From Diaphorobacter aerolatus (lineage in GTDB: Bacteria > Pseudomonadota > Gammaproteobacteria > Burkholderiales > Burkholderiaceae_C): a stretch of DNA of 64,000 nt. Shown here one piece after another: positions 1 to 12,984 of this stretch (position 1 is the stretch's first letter; each line of letters opens with the position of its first letter). The stretch spans positions 1,550,001 through 1,614,000 of the forward strand of contig NZ_CP060783.1 in NCBI RefSeq assembly GCF_014489535.1. The letters run 5' to 3'. The notes beneath the pieces were generated by a model, which was not told where the DNA came from, searched no databases, and saw nothing but the letters and a program-made list of their open reading frames with translations. The translations under genes were made by a program, and so were the position numbers.

Positions 1-65
1 ACGTGCACCCCAAATGGACATGCACAACGTGGGATGATAACGATGCCCATCGCAACGAACGCGCC

Positions 66-710
66 ATGCCCCAACAACTGACCCTGTCTTCCCTGCCCCT
101 GTTTCCTCTCGGCACGGTACTGTTTCCCGATGGGGAACTGGCCCTGCGTGTGTTCGAGGTGCGCTATCTCGACATGGTGCGAAAGTGCCATCAGGCGGGC
201 GCGCCATTCGGCGTGGTGGCACTTGAAAGCGGCGCCGAAGTTCGCAAGGCCGGAGCGGCACCGGAGCAGCTCCATCGCATCGGCACACTCGCCACCATCG
301 AAGAACTGAATTCGCCGCAAGCGGGTTTGCTGACCTTGCGCTGCAAGGGCAGCGACCGCTTTCAGATCACCAGCCAACGCCTGCTGGGCCACGGCCTCTG
401 GATCGCGGACGTCAGCATCATCCCAGCCGACCAGAGCGTCGCCATTCCCGCAGAACTGCAGGCCTGCGCCGACCTGCTCGCCAACGCACTGCAGTCACTG
501 CGCGAGCGCTCCGGCGAGGCGGGCTCACCCATTCACATCACGCCGACCGCCGCGCAGTTGAATGACTGCGCCTGGGTCTCCAATCGCTGGTGCGAGCTGC
601 TACCGATTCCGCTTGAACTCAAGCAGCGGCTGATGTCCCTCGACAACCCGCTCGCGCGCCTGGAACTGGTGAGCGACGTGCTGGAGAAAACCGGCATCGC
701 GCGCTTATAG
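66..710 (+). CDS. Lon substrate-binding (LAN) domain protein
   Basis: A 214-residue protein that matches only the N-terminal substrate-binding domain of Lon-type proteases; there is no AAA+ module and no Ser-Lys protease domain. The motif FPLGTVLFPDGELAL near residues 13-27, followed by an FEVRYLDM segment, is typical of the family. Stand-alone LAN proteins are widespread in proteobacteria; their role is unclear, and binding of unfolded substrate is an inference from the domain. An in-frame GTG at position 3 would add 21 residues that do not resemble the family, so the ATG at 66 is preferred, although no strong ribosome binding site precedes it. The gene may extend beyond the window only if that GTG is used. 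Confidence 0.8.
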   Translation: MPQQLTLSSLPLFPLGTVLFPDGELALRVFEVRYLDMVRKCHQAGAPFGVVALESGAEVRKAGAAPEQLHRIGTLATIEELNSPQAGLLTLRCKGSDRFQITSQRLLGHGLWIADVSIIPADQSVAIPAELQACADLLANALQSLRERSGEAGSPIHITPTAAQLNDCAWVSNRWCELLPIPLELKQRLMSLDNPLARLELVSDVLEKTGIARL

Positions 711-1533
711 ATCCATCGCGAAGGCATGTCGACCCGTCTGCCACCCAAGTGCATAAGCCAAAAGTGATCGGGCCCGCAGGCATTCGGCCACGGTACCAAT
801 GAGCACCATCAGCATCCGCGAGCGACTGTCACTCTGCAACTGCACGACCCAAAATGGCTTATGGCAAGCGACAACCCTAGACACGCCGATTTGTTCTTTG
901 TAAGCAGCGCTCACTACATCACCCGCGCGAACGTATTGCCTTTGCAGCGATCAGCTTGCGGCGTTGGCTTCGTCGCTATCCATATCGAAACTGGACACCG
1001 GGTGTATTTCAAAGACGCGCCGACTCTACCTCCATTCTTGGTCACCGGAAGCGCGCCCTGCTTTTAAGTGCTGGAGGGCAGTTCGAAACCGGAGCGATTT
1101 CGTTTGCAACTTCGCCTACATTCGCCAGATTTGAGTCACGTCAATCGACGCCGCGTCTTGCCTTTATCCTCTTCCGATAGCCTGCTCGGACAAGGAAACT
1201 GAACCGCAAATGCGACAAACTGTTGCAGCCAGGCAACCATTTTGGACCTCGTGGACGTCGGCCTGAGGTGTCAGATATTTTCACTGTGAGGGAGCGATTC
1301 AGCGGAAACTATCGTTAACGCAGATTCATACAATTAACCGCATTACTCGTTGGAAAATCTGAGCAAGTTGTCGGCGAATTGCACGCTGATCTCGTTACTT
1401 TTCGGCGGAGCTACAGATTTCCAACGATTGTCGTTGTGGGGCTCGCCCATGTCTTACTATCGCTGTACAGCTTGTTGCTAATCAGCGATGATAGGATCGT
1501 TCTTCCTATTTTCGATACAAATCAATTGCATTC
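711..1533. other. gene-free stretch upstream of pilB
   Basis: About 820 bases with no convincing gene on either strand. Short open frames occur, the longest about 75 codons, but none has a ribosome binding site, a recognisable motif or the strong GC-rich third positions of the neighbours. The part from about 1200 to 1530 is visibly more AT-rich than the flanks. It should contain the promoter for pilBCD, but I could not pick out a clear sigma-70 or sigma-54 site. Confidence 0.5.
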
Positions 1534-3269
1534 ATGGCTGCTGTCGATACCGCCCCCAAAAGCGTGACTCCCATCGTTCTGCCAGGGTTGGCGCGGACGT
1601 TGATGTCCGCTGGCAAGCTCGAGCAGAAGGCTGCCGAGGATATCGTCAGGAAGGCTCAAGGCGCGAAGTCGGCATTCATCGCCGAGCTGATTGGCTCGGG
1701 CATCATCACGTCGGCCGAACTGGCACACACCGTCTCGAGCGTGTTCGGCGCACCGCTGGTCGATGTGGACGCGCTCGACACCTTGCGCATGCCGCAGGAT
1801 GCGCTGGACAGCAAGATCTGTCTGAAGCACCGGGTCGCGGTGCTGAACAAGCGCGGCAACCGTCTGGTCATTGCGACTGCCGATCCCACCGATCATGAAG
1901 CGGCGGAACAGATCAAGTTCACCACCCAGATGGGCGTCGACTGGATCATTGCCGAGTACGACAAGCTGGGCAAGTTCGTCGAAAAGGTCACCAAGGGAGC
2001 AGCGGAAGCGCTGGACAGCATTGTCTCGGGTGGAGACTTCGAATTCGGCGACGTTCCCATCGAAGAAGCCGATGATGCTCAGGACGTGGGGCAGAACGAC
2101 GTCGAAGACGCCCCCATCGTCAAGTTCCTGCAGAAGATGCTTATCGACGCGTTCAACATGCGCGCCTCCGATTTGCATTTCGAACCCTATGAGCACACCT
2201 ATCGCGTGCGCTTTCGCGTGGACGGCGAGTTGCGTGAAATCTCCAGCCCGCCACCGGCGATCAAGGAAAAGCTCGCCTCGCGCATCAAGGTGATTTCGCG
2301 CCTCGACATTTCCGAGAAGCGCGTGCCGCAAGACGGCCGCATGAAGCTCAAGGTCGGCGCTGATCGTGTCATCGATTTTCGTGTGAGCACCTTGCCGACC
2401 CTGTTTGGCGAGAAGATCGTGATCCGTATTCTGGATCCGAGCAGCGCCAAGCTGGGCATTGAAGCCCTTGGTTATGAACCCGAGGAGAAGGCGCGTCTGC
2501 TGACGGCTATTGGCCGTCCCTACGGGATGATTTTGGTTACCGGCCCCACGGGCTCCGGCAAGACCGTGTCGCTCTATACCTGCCTGAACCTGCTGAACAA
2601 GCCGGGCGTGAATATTTCAACGGCGGAAGACCCGTCCGAAATCAACTTGCCGGGCGTCAATCAGGTCAATGTGAATGAGAAGGCGGGGCTGAATTTCGCC
2701 GTCGCGCTCAAAGCGTTTCTGCGCCAGGATCCGGACATCATCATGGTCGGCGAAATCCGGGATCTGGAAACCGCCGACATCGCCATCAAGGCCGCTCAAA
2801 CCGGTCACTTGGTGCTATCGACCCTGCACACCAACGACGCTCCCACCACGTTGACGCGCATGCGCAACATGGGAATTGCGCCGTTCAATATTGCCTCGAG
2901 CGTGATCCTGATCACGGCACAGCGTCTGGCCCGCCGCCTCTGCCCGAATTGCAAGGAGCCGGCCGACATTCCTCACGAAGCGCTTGTGGATGCAGGCTAT
3001 AGTGAGGAAGATATCGATGGCTCGTGGGTCACCTACAAGCCGGTCGGCTGCAGCGCCTGCAACAACGGCTACAAGGGACGCGTCGGCATCTACGAGGTGA
3101 TGCCGATTTCCGAAGAAATGCAACGCATCATCCTGCGGGACGGCAGCGCGCTGGAAATCGCCAAGCAGGCACGCCTCGAGGGGTGCGGTCACTGCGTACG
3201 TCGGGCTTGTACAAGGCGCGCACTGGCATGACGTCACTTGAAGAAGTGCTGGCCTGCACCAATGAATAA
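1534..3269 (+). CDS. pilB: type IV pilus assembly ATPase PilB (frameshifted in this assembly)
   Basis: Cytoplasmic hexameric ATPase that powers type IV pilus extension. The N-terminal GspE/PilB domain is followed by Walker A GPTGSGKT at residues 337-344, Walker B around DPDIIMVGEIRD at 399-410, and a tetracysteine zinc site at C470, C473, C506 and C509. The reading frame breaks at the GGGG run at 3180-3183: the uninterrupted frame would end at 3231 with an unrelated tail, while the next frame supplies the family tail GVRSLRTSGLYKARTGMTSL and stops at 3269. One missing base restores 578 residues, the usual PilB length. pilC starts 26 bases downstream. The start ATG has no strong Shine-Dalgarno sequence. 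Confidence 0.93.
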
Positions 3270-3295
3270 CAAATCGAGGAAAGCTTCGACAGGAT

Positions 3296-4512
3296 ATGGC
3301 AACTGCAGCATCAAGAGGTGTCAAGGACGTCGTCTTTGAGTGGGAAGGCAAGGACCGTGGGGGCAAGGTCGTGCGCGGCGAAATTCGCGCGGCGGGCGAA
3401 AACCAGGTCAAGGCCACGCTGCGCCGCCAGGGGTGCTTGCCACCAAGATCAAGAAGCGCCGCATGCGCTCGGGCAAGAAGATCAAGCCCAAGGACATCGC
3501 GCTGTTCACGCGCCAGATGGCGACCATGATGAAGGCCGGTGTGCCTCTGCTGCAGGCGTTCGACATCGTCGGTCGCGGCAATACCAACCCAAGCGTGTCC
3601 AAGCTGCTCAACGATATCCGCGGCGACGTGGAAACCGGTACCTCGCTGAACGGGGCGTTCCGCAAGTTTCCGACGTACTTCGACAGCCTCTACTGCAATT
3701 TGGTGGAAGCCGGCGAACAGGCCGGTATCCTCGAAGCCCTGCTGGATCGTCTCGCGACCTATATGGAAAAGACCGAAGCGATCAAGTCCAAGATCCGCTC
3801 GGCCCTGATGTATCCCACTGCGGTGGTCGTTGTGGCTTTTGTTGTTGTGACGGTCATCATGATCTTTGTGATCCCGGCGTTCAAGGATGTGTTCACCTCG
3901 TTCGGCGCAGATCTGCCCGCTCCCACCCTGTTCGTGATGGCAGTCAGCGAATTCTTCGTCGCCTATTGGTGGCTGATCTTCGGCATCATCGGCGGAGGGG
4001 TCTACTTTTTCTTGCAGGCATGGAAACGCAGCGAGAAGATGCAGCGGTTCATGGACCGGGCCCTTTTGAAGATGCCGATTTTCGGTGATCTCATCAACAA
4101 GTCCTGTATTGCGCGCTGGACGCGTACGCTTTCGACCATGTTCGCGGCAGGTGTGCCATTGGTGGAGGCGCTGGACTCCGTGGGCGGTGCTTCGGGTAAC
4201 TCCCTTTATGCCGATGCCACTTCAAAGATCCAGCAGGAAGTCTCCACCGGCACCAGTCTGACCAATGCGATGACGAATGCCAATGTGTTTCCGTCGATGG
4301 TCATTCAGATGGTTGCGATCGGTGAAGAGTCTGGCTCCATTGATCACATGCTGGGCAAGTCCGCCGATTTCTACGAAGCGGAAGTCGACGAAATGGTGGC
4401 CGGCCTGTCCAGCCTGATGGAGCCGATCATTATCGTTTTCCTTGGTACTCTGATCGGCGGTATCGTGGTGTCGATGTACCTGCCCATCTTCAAGCTCGGC
4501 CAGGTGGTTTGA
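3296..4512 (+). CDS. pilC: type IV pilus inner-membrane platform protein PilC (frameshifted in this assembly)
   Basis: Polytopic inner-membrane protein on which PilB acts. Two GspF-type cytoplasmic domains, one starting near KDIALFTRQMATMMKAG and one near CIARWTRTLSTMFAAGVP, alternate with hydrophobic segments, the last close to the C terminus. The N-terminal part beginning ATAASRGVKDVVFEWEGKD lies in a different frame from the rest; the switch is at the GGGG run at 3430-3433. Adding one base gives QGVLATKIKK across the join and 405 residues, the standard PilC length. The ATG at 3296 follows a GAGGA element at a rather long distance. The gene overlaps the pilD start by one base. Confidence 0.93.
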
Positions 4513-5401
4513 TGTTTGGTGTGGATTGGATGGATGCCATCGCCATTGGCATCCTTGGATTGTTGATCGGCAGTTTCCTGAACGTGGTGATCCACCGGGT
4601 GCCGTTGATGATGGAGCGCGACTGGCTCGGCGACGTCCTGAATTTCATCAAAGAAAAAGATTACAGGTTGATCGACGCCAACAACCAGCCGGTGGTTGCG
4701 AGCGAGGAGAAATTCAATCTCATGACGCCCGCCTCGCGTTGTCCGCACTGCGGGCATGCGATCCGCTGGTACGAAAACATTCCCGTCGTGAGCTATATCG
4801 CGCTCGGAGGAAAATGCTCAGGCTGCAAGGCGCGCATCAGTCCGCGCTATCCCTTGGTCGAGCTGGTCACGGGCACGTTCTTCTATCTGTGCGCCAGCAA
4901 GTGGGGCTGGTCGATGACCACGCTGATGTGGTGCGGTTTCTCCGCCGCCGTCATCGCGCTCGCCATGATCGACTGGGACACCACGCTTTTGCCCGACAGC
5001 ATCACGCTGCCGCTAGTCTGGGCGGGCCTGATCGGCTCGGCGATGCAGTGGCTGCCCGTGCCGCTTTTTGATTCCGTGGCGGGCGCCGCAGCCGGATATC
5101 TGTCGCTCTGGCTGGTGTACTGGGCGTTCAAGCTGGTGACTGGCAAAGAAGGCATGGGTATGGTGACTTCAAGCTCTTTGCGGCATTTGGTGCGTGGTTC
5201 GGCTGGACGGCGCTGGTGCCCATCATTCTCATGGCTTCGGTGATCGGCGCAATCATCGGGATTGGCCTGAAGTTGACCAACGGATTGCGTGACGGAAAAT
5301 ACATACCATTCGGACCATTTCTCGCATTGGGAGGCCTCACGGCCATGATCATTGGTCCGCAACGCATGCTGCAAAGCGTATTTTCGGCTCTCGGCATTTA
5401 A
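4512..5401 (+). CDS. pilD: prepilin leader peptidase / N-methyltransferase PilD (frameshifted in this assembly)
   Basis: Inner-membrane aspartyl protease that cleaves type IV prepilins and methylates the new N terminus. The N-terminal cytoplasmic loop has the tetracysteine set C77, C80, C102 and C105 (CPHC and CSGC). The first catalytic aspartate lies in MIDWDTTLLPDSITLP; the second is in the GMGYGDFKLF motif. The frame breaks exactly in that second motif, at GGG 5156-5158; one added base joins the two halves and gives 296 residues. The start ATG overlaps the pilC stop codon (TGATG), which implies translational coupling. coaE follows after 13 bases, so this is one operon. Confidence 0.92.
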
Positions 5402-5414
5402 CGCTGAAACAACC

Positions 5415-6035
5415 ATGGCGCGGTTGAACAGAAAGAGCTTCTACGTCGGACTCACTGGTGGAATCGGCAGCGGCAAAAGCACCGTTGGCGGCATGCTGCG
5501 CGACCATGGCGCGGCACTCATCGATGCCGATCAGATAGCGCGGTCCGTCACTGTTGCGGGCGGTGCTGCGATCCCCGCGATTCGGAACGAGTTCGGTGCC
5601 GAGTTTTTCGATGCCACCGGTGCACTGGATCGTGCCCGCATGCGAGATCTGGTATTTGCCGACGCCAGCGCCAAAGATCGGCTCGAGGCCATTGTTCACC
5701 CACTCGTCGGACAGGCAACCTGGGCTGCGGCCAAAGCGGCCGAGGGCCGTGACCATGGCGTCATCGTGTTCGATATTCCGCTGCTTGTCGAATCACGCCG
5801 CTGGTCATCGCAGCTCGACGCGGTGGTCGTGGTGGACTGCACTCACGAAACCCAGATTGCCCGCGTGCAGCGGAGGAACGGGCTCGCGCGCGAAGCGGTC
5901 GAAGCCATCATCGCCGCGCAAGCCAGCAGGCAGCAGCGTCGGGCCGCTGCGGATTGGGTGATTTTTAACGATGGGTTGTCTTTGTTAGATCTGCAAACAA
6001 AAGCTCGCATGATCGCCTTGCGGTTCGGGCTATGA
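5415..6035 (+). CDS. coaE: dephospho-CoA kinase
   Basis: Phosphorylates the 3'-hydroxyl of the ribose in dephospho-CoA, the last step of coenzyme A synthesis. The 206-residue protein has the P-loop GLTGGIGSGKS near residues 13-23, then the DADQIAR segment, and the characteristic RVQRRNGL stretch towards the C terminus. The ATG at 5415 puts the P-loop at the family position; an upstream in-frame start at 5352 would overlap pilD. A pilBCD-coaE-zapD-yacG order is common in beta- and gammaproteobacteria. Confidence 0.94.
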   Translation: MARLNRKSFYVGLTGGIGSGKSTVGGMLRDHGAALIDADQIARSVTVAGGAAIPAIRNEFGAEFFDATGALDRARMRDLVFADASAKDRLEAIVHPLVGQATWAAAKAAEGRDHGVIVFDIPLLVESRRWSSQLDAVVVVDCTHETQIARVQRRNGLAREAVEAIIAAQASRQQRRAAADWVIFNDGLSLLDLQTKARMIALRFGL

Positions 6036-6099
6036 TGTGCGCCAACGTGCTGACACAAATCAACCCACCAGCACCACCTGAGCCCGGGAAGCCCGCAGC

Positions 6100-6855
6100 G
6101 TGATTCTCTACGAATACCCCTTCAACGAACGCCTGAGAACCTACTTACGGTTGGAGCAGTTGTTTCGCCGTCTTGGCGAGTTGATTCCGCGCGCGCATGC
6201 CATGGACCATCACTTCGCGCTGGTCACGATTTTCGAGATCATGGATGTGGCCGCGCGTGTTGACCTGAAGACCGACGTGCTCAAGGATCTGGACAAACAG
6301 AAGCTGGTGCTCGACTCCTACCGCGGCAACCCTTCGATATCCGAGCGTGTGCTCGACGGCTTCGTCTCGCAGCTTAATACCTGCTTCAGCGAGCTGAACG
6401 CGCAGAGCGGCAAGACCGGACAGACCCTCACCGACAACGAGTGGCTCATGAGCATCCGCAGTCGCGTGGGCATTCCAGGCGGCACCTGCAGTTTCGATCT
6501 TCCCGCCTACCATGCATGGCGCAGTCTCTCGCCCGAAAAGCGCCAGCGCGACCTTCAGGATTGGTCGCACACGCTGGCACCGCTGGCCGAGTCGGTTTTT
6601 CTGCTGCTGCGCCTGATGCGTGATTCCGGCATGCCTCAAAAGGTGGTGACGACGCGTGGCCAGTTCCAGCAGACCTTGCCGCATGGCCGCACTTTCAATC
6701 TGCTGCGCATGCGCATCGACCCCGCATTCAAGCTGATTCCCGAGATCAGCGGAAACCGGCTGCTGGTGTCGGTGCGACTGATGCAGCAGGAAGAGAGTGG
6801 CAAGTTGTTGCCATCCACCGAAGATGCCAATTTCGAGCTGACCCTCTGCTCCTGA
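6100..6855 (+). CDS. zapD: cell division protein ZapD
   Basis: FtsZ-associated protein (older name YacF/DUF1342) that bundles FtsZ filaments at the Z ring. The 251-residue protein begins VILYEYPFNERLRTYLRLE, which fits the ZapD N terminus, and keeps the SIRSRVGIPGGTCSFDLP motif near the middle. It starts with GTG at 6100, 64 bases after coaE; a weak GGGAAG element lies upstream. The position between coaE and yacG supports the assignment. Confidence 0.92.
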   Translation: MILYEYPFNERLRTYLRLEQLFRRLGELIPRAHAMDHHFALVTIFEIMDVAARVDLKTDVLKDLDKQKLVLDSYRGNPSISERVLDGFVSQLNTCFSELNAQSGKTGQTLTDNEWLMSIRSRVGIPGGTCSFDLPAYHAWRSLSPEKRQRDLQDWSHTLAPLAESVFLLLRLMRDSGMPQKVVTTRGQFQQTLPHGRTFNLLRMRIDPAFKLIPEISGNRLLVSVRLMQQEESGKLLPSTEDANFELTLCS

Positions 6856-6892
6856 CTCACTGAACACTCGACCGACCGCGCAGACCGACAGC

Positions 6893-7117
6893 ATGAGCGA
6901 GAAAGATTCCGCATCGGGCACCACCGCCCCCAAATATGTGAAATGCCCCACCTGCGGCGGCCCGAGCCTGTACGCGGCGTCCAACCGCTTTCGCCCGTTT
7001 TGCAGCGAGCGCTGCAAGATGATCGACCTGGGCGCATGGGGCAATGAAGATTTCAGAATGCCTGCCGAAGCGCCGCCAGAGGACAACCTCTACGGCGACC
7101 CCAAGCTCGAGCCTTGA
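6893..7117 (+). CDS. yacG: DNA gyrase inhibitor YacG
   Basis: Small zinc protein of 74 residues. The four-cysteine site is CPTCGG followed by FCSERCKMIDLGAW, the YacG signature. In E. coli YacG binds GyrB and blocks DNA binding by gyrase; the same role is inferred here. It ends the plus-strand pil-coaE-zapD-yacG run and converges with the Nudix gene, 36 bases away. Confidence 0.93.
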   Translation: MSEKDSASGTTAPKYVKCPTCGGPSLYAASNRFRPFCSERCKMIDLGAWGNEDFRMPAEAPPEDNLYGDPKLEP

Positions 7118-7153
7118 GCAACCCGGCGTCTACAGGTTGCGTCTATCTGTGGC

Positions 7154-7603
7154 TCAGCCAATCAGCGACGGATCGAACGGCACCCCACGCTCCTCGGCAA
7201 ACCATTGAAGCACCGGAACGGCGCCGGGCAGAATCGGCTCGACGGTCGGCGGCCAATCCTGCCAGGCCATGTTCTGGCCCTCGCGCATCTCGAATGCACC
7301 CTGCCATTCAAACACCTTGCACCAGTGCAGCCGCACCAGGGCGTGCGGGTAGTCGTGCTCGGTTATCTTCCACACACTGGCCGCACCAATGACGATGCCG
7401 AGCTCTTCCTGCAGCTCGCGGCGCAGCGCCTGTTCCACCGTCTCACCCGCTTCGAGCTTTCCTCCCGGAAACTCCCAGTAGCCCGCATACGGCTTGCCCT
7501 CGGGACGCGAGGTCAAGAGCATCGCGCCATCGCGCTTGAGCAGAATGCCGACCGCCACTTCCGTATGCTTGCGCGGCACCGCGTTGTCTGACGCATCAGC
7601 CAT
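7154..7603 (-). CDS. MutT-type Nudix hydrolase
   Basis: A 149-residue Nudix protein. The Nudix box reads GGKLEAGETVEQALRREL followed by QEELGI, with all the metal-binding glutamates present. The N-terminal VAVGILLKRDGAMLLTSRPEGK resembles 8-oxo-dGTP diphosphatases of the MutT type, so sanitising oxidised guanine nucleotides is the likely role. The ATG at 7603 overlaps the end of the upstream ATPase gene by 8 bases, pointing to co-translation. Longer in-frame starts lie inside that gene and add sequence unlike the family. Confidence 0.88.
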   Translation of the reverse strand: MADASDNAVPRKHTEVAVGILLKRDGAMLLTSRPEGKPYAGYWEFPGGKLEAGETVEQALRRELQEELGIVIGAASVWKITEHDYPHALVRLHWCKVFEWQGAFEMREGQNMAWQDWPPTVEPILPGAVPVLQWFAEERGVPFDPSLIG

Positions 7604-8471
7604 GGGCGTTCTGCCCTGCAAAGTCGCGTGCGAACTGCGAAGCCACGCGGCCACTGCGCGAGCCTCGCTCAAGCGCCCACACCAGTGCCTGTGGACGCGC
7701 TGCGGCCATCGCCTCTTCGGGCACGCCAAGTGATCGCAGCCATTGCGCGACGATGACCAGATACTCTTCCTGACTGAACGGATAGAAGCTCACCCAGAGA
7801 CCGAATCGCTCGGACAGCGAAATTTTTTCCTCGACGACTTCGCCGGGATGTATCTCGCCATCGTCGGTGTGCGTATAGCCGAGGTTCTCCTTCATGTATT
7901 CGGGCAGAAGATGGCGGCGGTTGCTGGTTGCATAGATCAGCACGTTGGGCGTTGACGCCGCCACAGACCCATCCAGAATCGACTTGAGCGCCTTGTAGCT
8001 CGCCTCGCCGTCCTCGAAGCTCAGGTCGTCGCAGAAGACAATAAATTTTTCGGGGCGACTCGACACCACTTCCACGATGTCCGGCAGATCGGTGAGATCG
8101 GCCTTGTCGACCTCGATCAGCCGCAGTCCCTGCGAAGAATAGGCGTTCAGGCAGGCCTTGATCAGCGAGGATTTGCCGGTGCCGCGCGCGCCGGTCAGCA
8201 ACACGTTGTTGGCAGGCTTTCCATCCACGAACTGCTGTGTGTTGCGTTCGATCTTTTCCTTTTGCCCGTCGATTTCCTTCAGGTCGCTCAGGCTCTGCAG
8301 CGAGAGATGGCGCACGGGCTCCAGCACGCCATGACCGTTGCTGCGCTTGCGGTAGCGAAACGCCACCGAGGCACCCCAATCCGGCGCGGAAAGTGGCTTG
8401 GGCAGCACGGATTCAATGCGATCAATCAGTTGTTCCGCTCGTTGCAGCAAGCGCTCAAAGGCTTCGTTCAT
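7596..8471 (-). CDS. DUF815-family P-loop ATPase
   Basis: A 291-residue ATP-binding protein of the DUF815 family. Walker A is LLTGARGTGKSSL, Walker B is FIVFCDDLSF, and a YATSNRRHLLPEYM segment resembles the sensor-1 region of AAA+ proteins. The cellular role of the family is not established. The ATG at 8471 gives MNEAFERLLQR as N terminus and lies 32 bases after the argJ stop codon, so argJ, this gene and the Nudix gene form one minus-strand unit. Confidence 0.85.
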   Translation of the reverse strand: MNEAFERLLQRAEQLIDRIESVLPKPLSAPDWGASVAFRYRKRSNGHGVLEPVRHLSLQSLSDLKEIDGQKEKIERNTQQFVDGKPANNVLLTGARGTGKSSLIKACLNAYSSQGLRLIEVDKADLTDLPDIVEVVSSRPEKFIVFCDDLSFEDGEASYKALKSILDGSVAASTPNVLIYATSNRRHLLPEYMKENLGYTHTDDGEIHPGEVVEEKISLSERFGLWVSFYPFSQEEYLVIVAQWLRSLGVPEEAMAAARPQALVWALERGSRSGRVASQFARDFAGQNAHG

Positions 8472-8503
8472 GTCTCGTCCATCGATCTGTCTTTGAGTGC
8501 GAC

Positions 8504-9733
8504 TCACGAGCGGTAGTCGGCATTGATGGTCACGTATTCGTGGCTCAGGTCACAGGTCCACACGGTGTCGCTCGCGGTGCCGCGCCCCAGGCTCACGCGC
8601 ACCGTGATCTCGCTTTGCTTCATCACGCGCTGTCCGTCTTCCTCACGGTATTCGGGATTGCGACCGCCCTGCTTTGCCACGTGCACTTCATCCAGATAGA
8701 GGTCGATGCCGCCTTGTTCGAGGTCCTCGATACCCGCATAGCCCACGGCCGCGAGAATGCGACCCAGATTCGGATCGCTTGCAAAGAACGCGGTCTTAAC
8801 CAGTGGCGAATGCGCGATGGCATAAGCCACCTGACGGCATTCCTCACCCGTCTTGCCGCCATCGACGCGAATGGTAATGAACTTGGTTGCCCCCTCGCCG
8901 TCGCGCACGATGGCCTGTGACAGCTTCTGCGCCACGTCGAGCAGCGCCGCCTTGAGCAGCTTGCCGTCGGCGCTGTCCATGGACGTGATCTCGGCGTTTC
9001 CGGCCTTGCCGGTCGCCATCAGCACGAACGAATCATTGGTCGATGTGTCGCCGTCAATGGTCACACGGTTGAACGACTGGTCGGCCAGATCGCGCACCAG
9101 GTCCTTGAGCAGAGCGGGCGCGATGTCGGCATCGGTGGCGACAAAGCTCAACATGGTCGCCATGTTCGGACGAATCATGCCCGCGCCCTTGGAGATACCA
9201 GTGACAGAAACCGTCTTGCCTGAAATCTGCACCTGCGTGCTGAAGGCCTTGGGGATCGTGTCCGTGGTCATGATGCCGCTCGCCGCATTTCCCCAGTTGT
9301 CGGGTGTAGCGGCGGCGATGGCCGCAGGCAGGCCCGCAACGATGCGCTCCACGGGCAGCGGCTCCATGATCACGCCCGTCGAGAACGGCAGAATCTGGGT
9401 GGCCTTGATGCCGAGTTCCCTGGCAAGCCCATCGCAGGTCGCGTTGGCGCGCGCAAGGCCGTCGGAACCCGTGCCGGCATTGGCGTTTCCGGTGTTGATC
9501 ACCATGGCGCGAATGTCCGAGCCATTGGCCAGGTGCTCGCGGCAAATCTGCACCGGAGCCGCGCAGAAGCGATTTTTCGTGAACACCCCGGCAACCTTCG
9601 TGCCCTCGTCGAGCAGGAAGACCGTGAGGTCCTTGCGATTGGCCTTGCGCACGCCCGCTTCGGTCACCCCGATGCACACGCCGGCGATCGGGTGCAGAGC
9701 GGCTGGATCAGGAGCGGAAAGGTTCACTGGCAT
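8504..9733 (-). CDS. argJ: bifunctional glutamate N-acetyltransferase / amino-acid acetyltransferase
   Basis: ArgJ moves the acetyl group from N-acetylornithine to glutamate and can also acetylate glutamate from acetyl-CoA, so it serves the first and fifth steps of arginine synthesis. The 409-residue precursor contains the [16 protein letters not shown] motif, where self-cleavage before the threonine of the MATML segment produces the alpha and beta chains. The [12 protein letters not shown] segment and the C-terminal [11 protein letters not shown] are also typical. The ATG at 9733 gives a family-like N terminus. Confidence 0.95.
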   Translation of the reverse strand: MPVNLSAPDPAALHPIAGVCIGVTEAGVRKANRKDLTVFLLDEGTKVAGVFTKNRFCAAPVQICREHLANGSDIRAMVINTGNANAGTGSDGLARANATCDGLARELGIKATQILPFSTGVIMEPLPVERIVAGLPAAIAAATPDNWGNAASGIMTTDTIPKAFSTQVQISGKTVSVTGISKGAGMIRPNMATMLSFVATDADIAPALLKDLVRDLADQSFNRVTIDGDTSTNDSFVLMATGKAGNAEITSMDSADGKLLKAALLDVAQKLSQAIVRDGEGATKFITIRVDGGKTGEECRQVAYAIAHSPLVKTAFFASDPNLGRILAAVGYAGIEDLEQGGIDLYLDEVHVAKQGGRNPEYREEDGQRVMKQSEITVRVSLGRGTASDTVWTCDLSHEYVTINADYRS

Positions 9734-9814
9734 ACAACGGTGTCCTTGAAAATTGAAATCAATCGGTGGAATCTGCGGAAGCGGCAAGCGCGTCGCGAAA
9801 CCATGATCCTACAA

Positions 9815-9842
9815 GCAAAAACACGGGCGTGAAGCCCGTGTT
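9815..9842 (-). terminator. secA transcription terminator
   Basis: On the minus strand an inverted repeat AACACGGGC / GCCCGTGTT (820-828 and 834-842) with a five-base loop is followed by TTTTTGCTTG. It lies 38 bases after the secA stop codon and separates secA from argJ. Confidence 0.85.
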
Positions 9843-9879
9843 GGTGATCGCAGAGTGGGCTAAGGCCGATGGTACTTGC

Positions 9880-12630
<2,751 letters not shown>

Positions 12631-12984
12631 GCAAACAGGACCGTCTGACCCGCACAACGCGCGCCAGACGACCGTAATCCCTAAGACTAATTGGTATCAG
12701 ATGGGGCCGGTTCCGGAAATTGCAACAGTTGCTTGCCCTGTTACCTCGCCTCCGGACACGGGGGCTCGGTCGCAGATTCTACCCGCGCGCAGTGGATCAC
12801 CCTTGAAAACACCGACCACCCTGACAAGGAAGTGTGTTTGAGCGCGTTCAGCGACGTGCGCGAACCACGCTCGCAAGCGAAATCGCCAAAAAAGTGAAGG
12901 AATTCGCGGCTCGCATCGGCGAGGAGCGCTGCACAATAACGGGCCGAATCCCGATCAGACTCCAGCCCCATCACAACCCACGAC
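12631..12984. other. divergent intergenic region between secA and the DUF721 gene
   Basis: About 350 bases without a supported gene. It must hold the promoters of secA (minus) and of the DUF721 gene (plus). On the minus strand a TTGCAA hexamer lies upstream of an ATCTGATACC stretch, but the spacing and -10 match are poor, so I do not call a promoter. I found no strong hairpin or uORF. Confidence 0.4.

Noticed and set aside
711..1533. A small protein gene such as the 62-codon frame with a hydrophobic middle near 1379-1567
   Set aside because: It begins with TTG, has no ribosome binding site, overlaps the pilB start and shows no match to a known small protein.
3180..5158. Programmed ribosomal frameshifting in pilB, pilC and pilD
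   Set aside because: Three consecutive genes would each need a shift at an ordinary G run with no slippery heptamer or stimulatory structure, and similar breaks occur in unrelated genes across the window. A common base-calling fault is simpler.
12685..12725. A secA promoter with TTGCAA as -35
   Set aside because: The -10 at standard spacing (ATCTGA) is a poor match, and the better GATACC lies 21 bases away.
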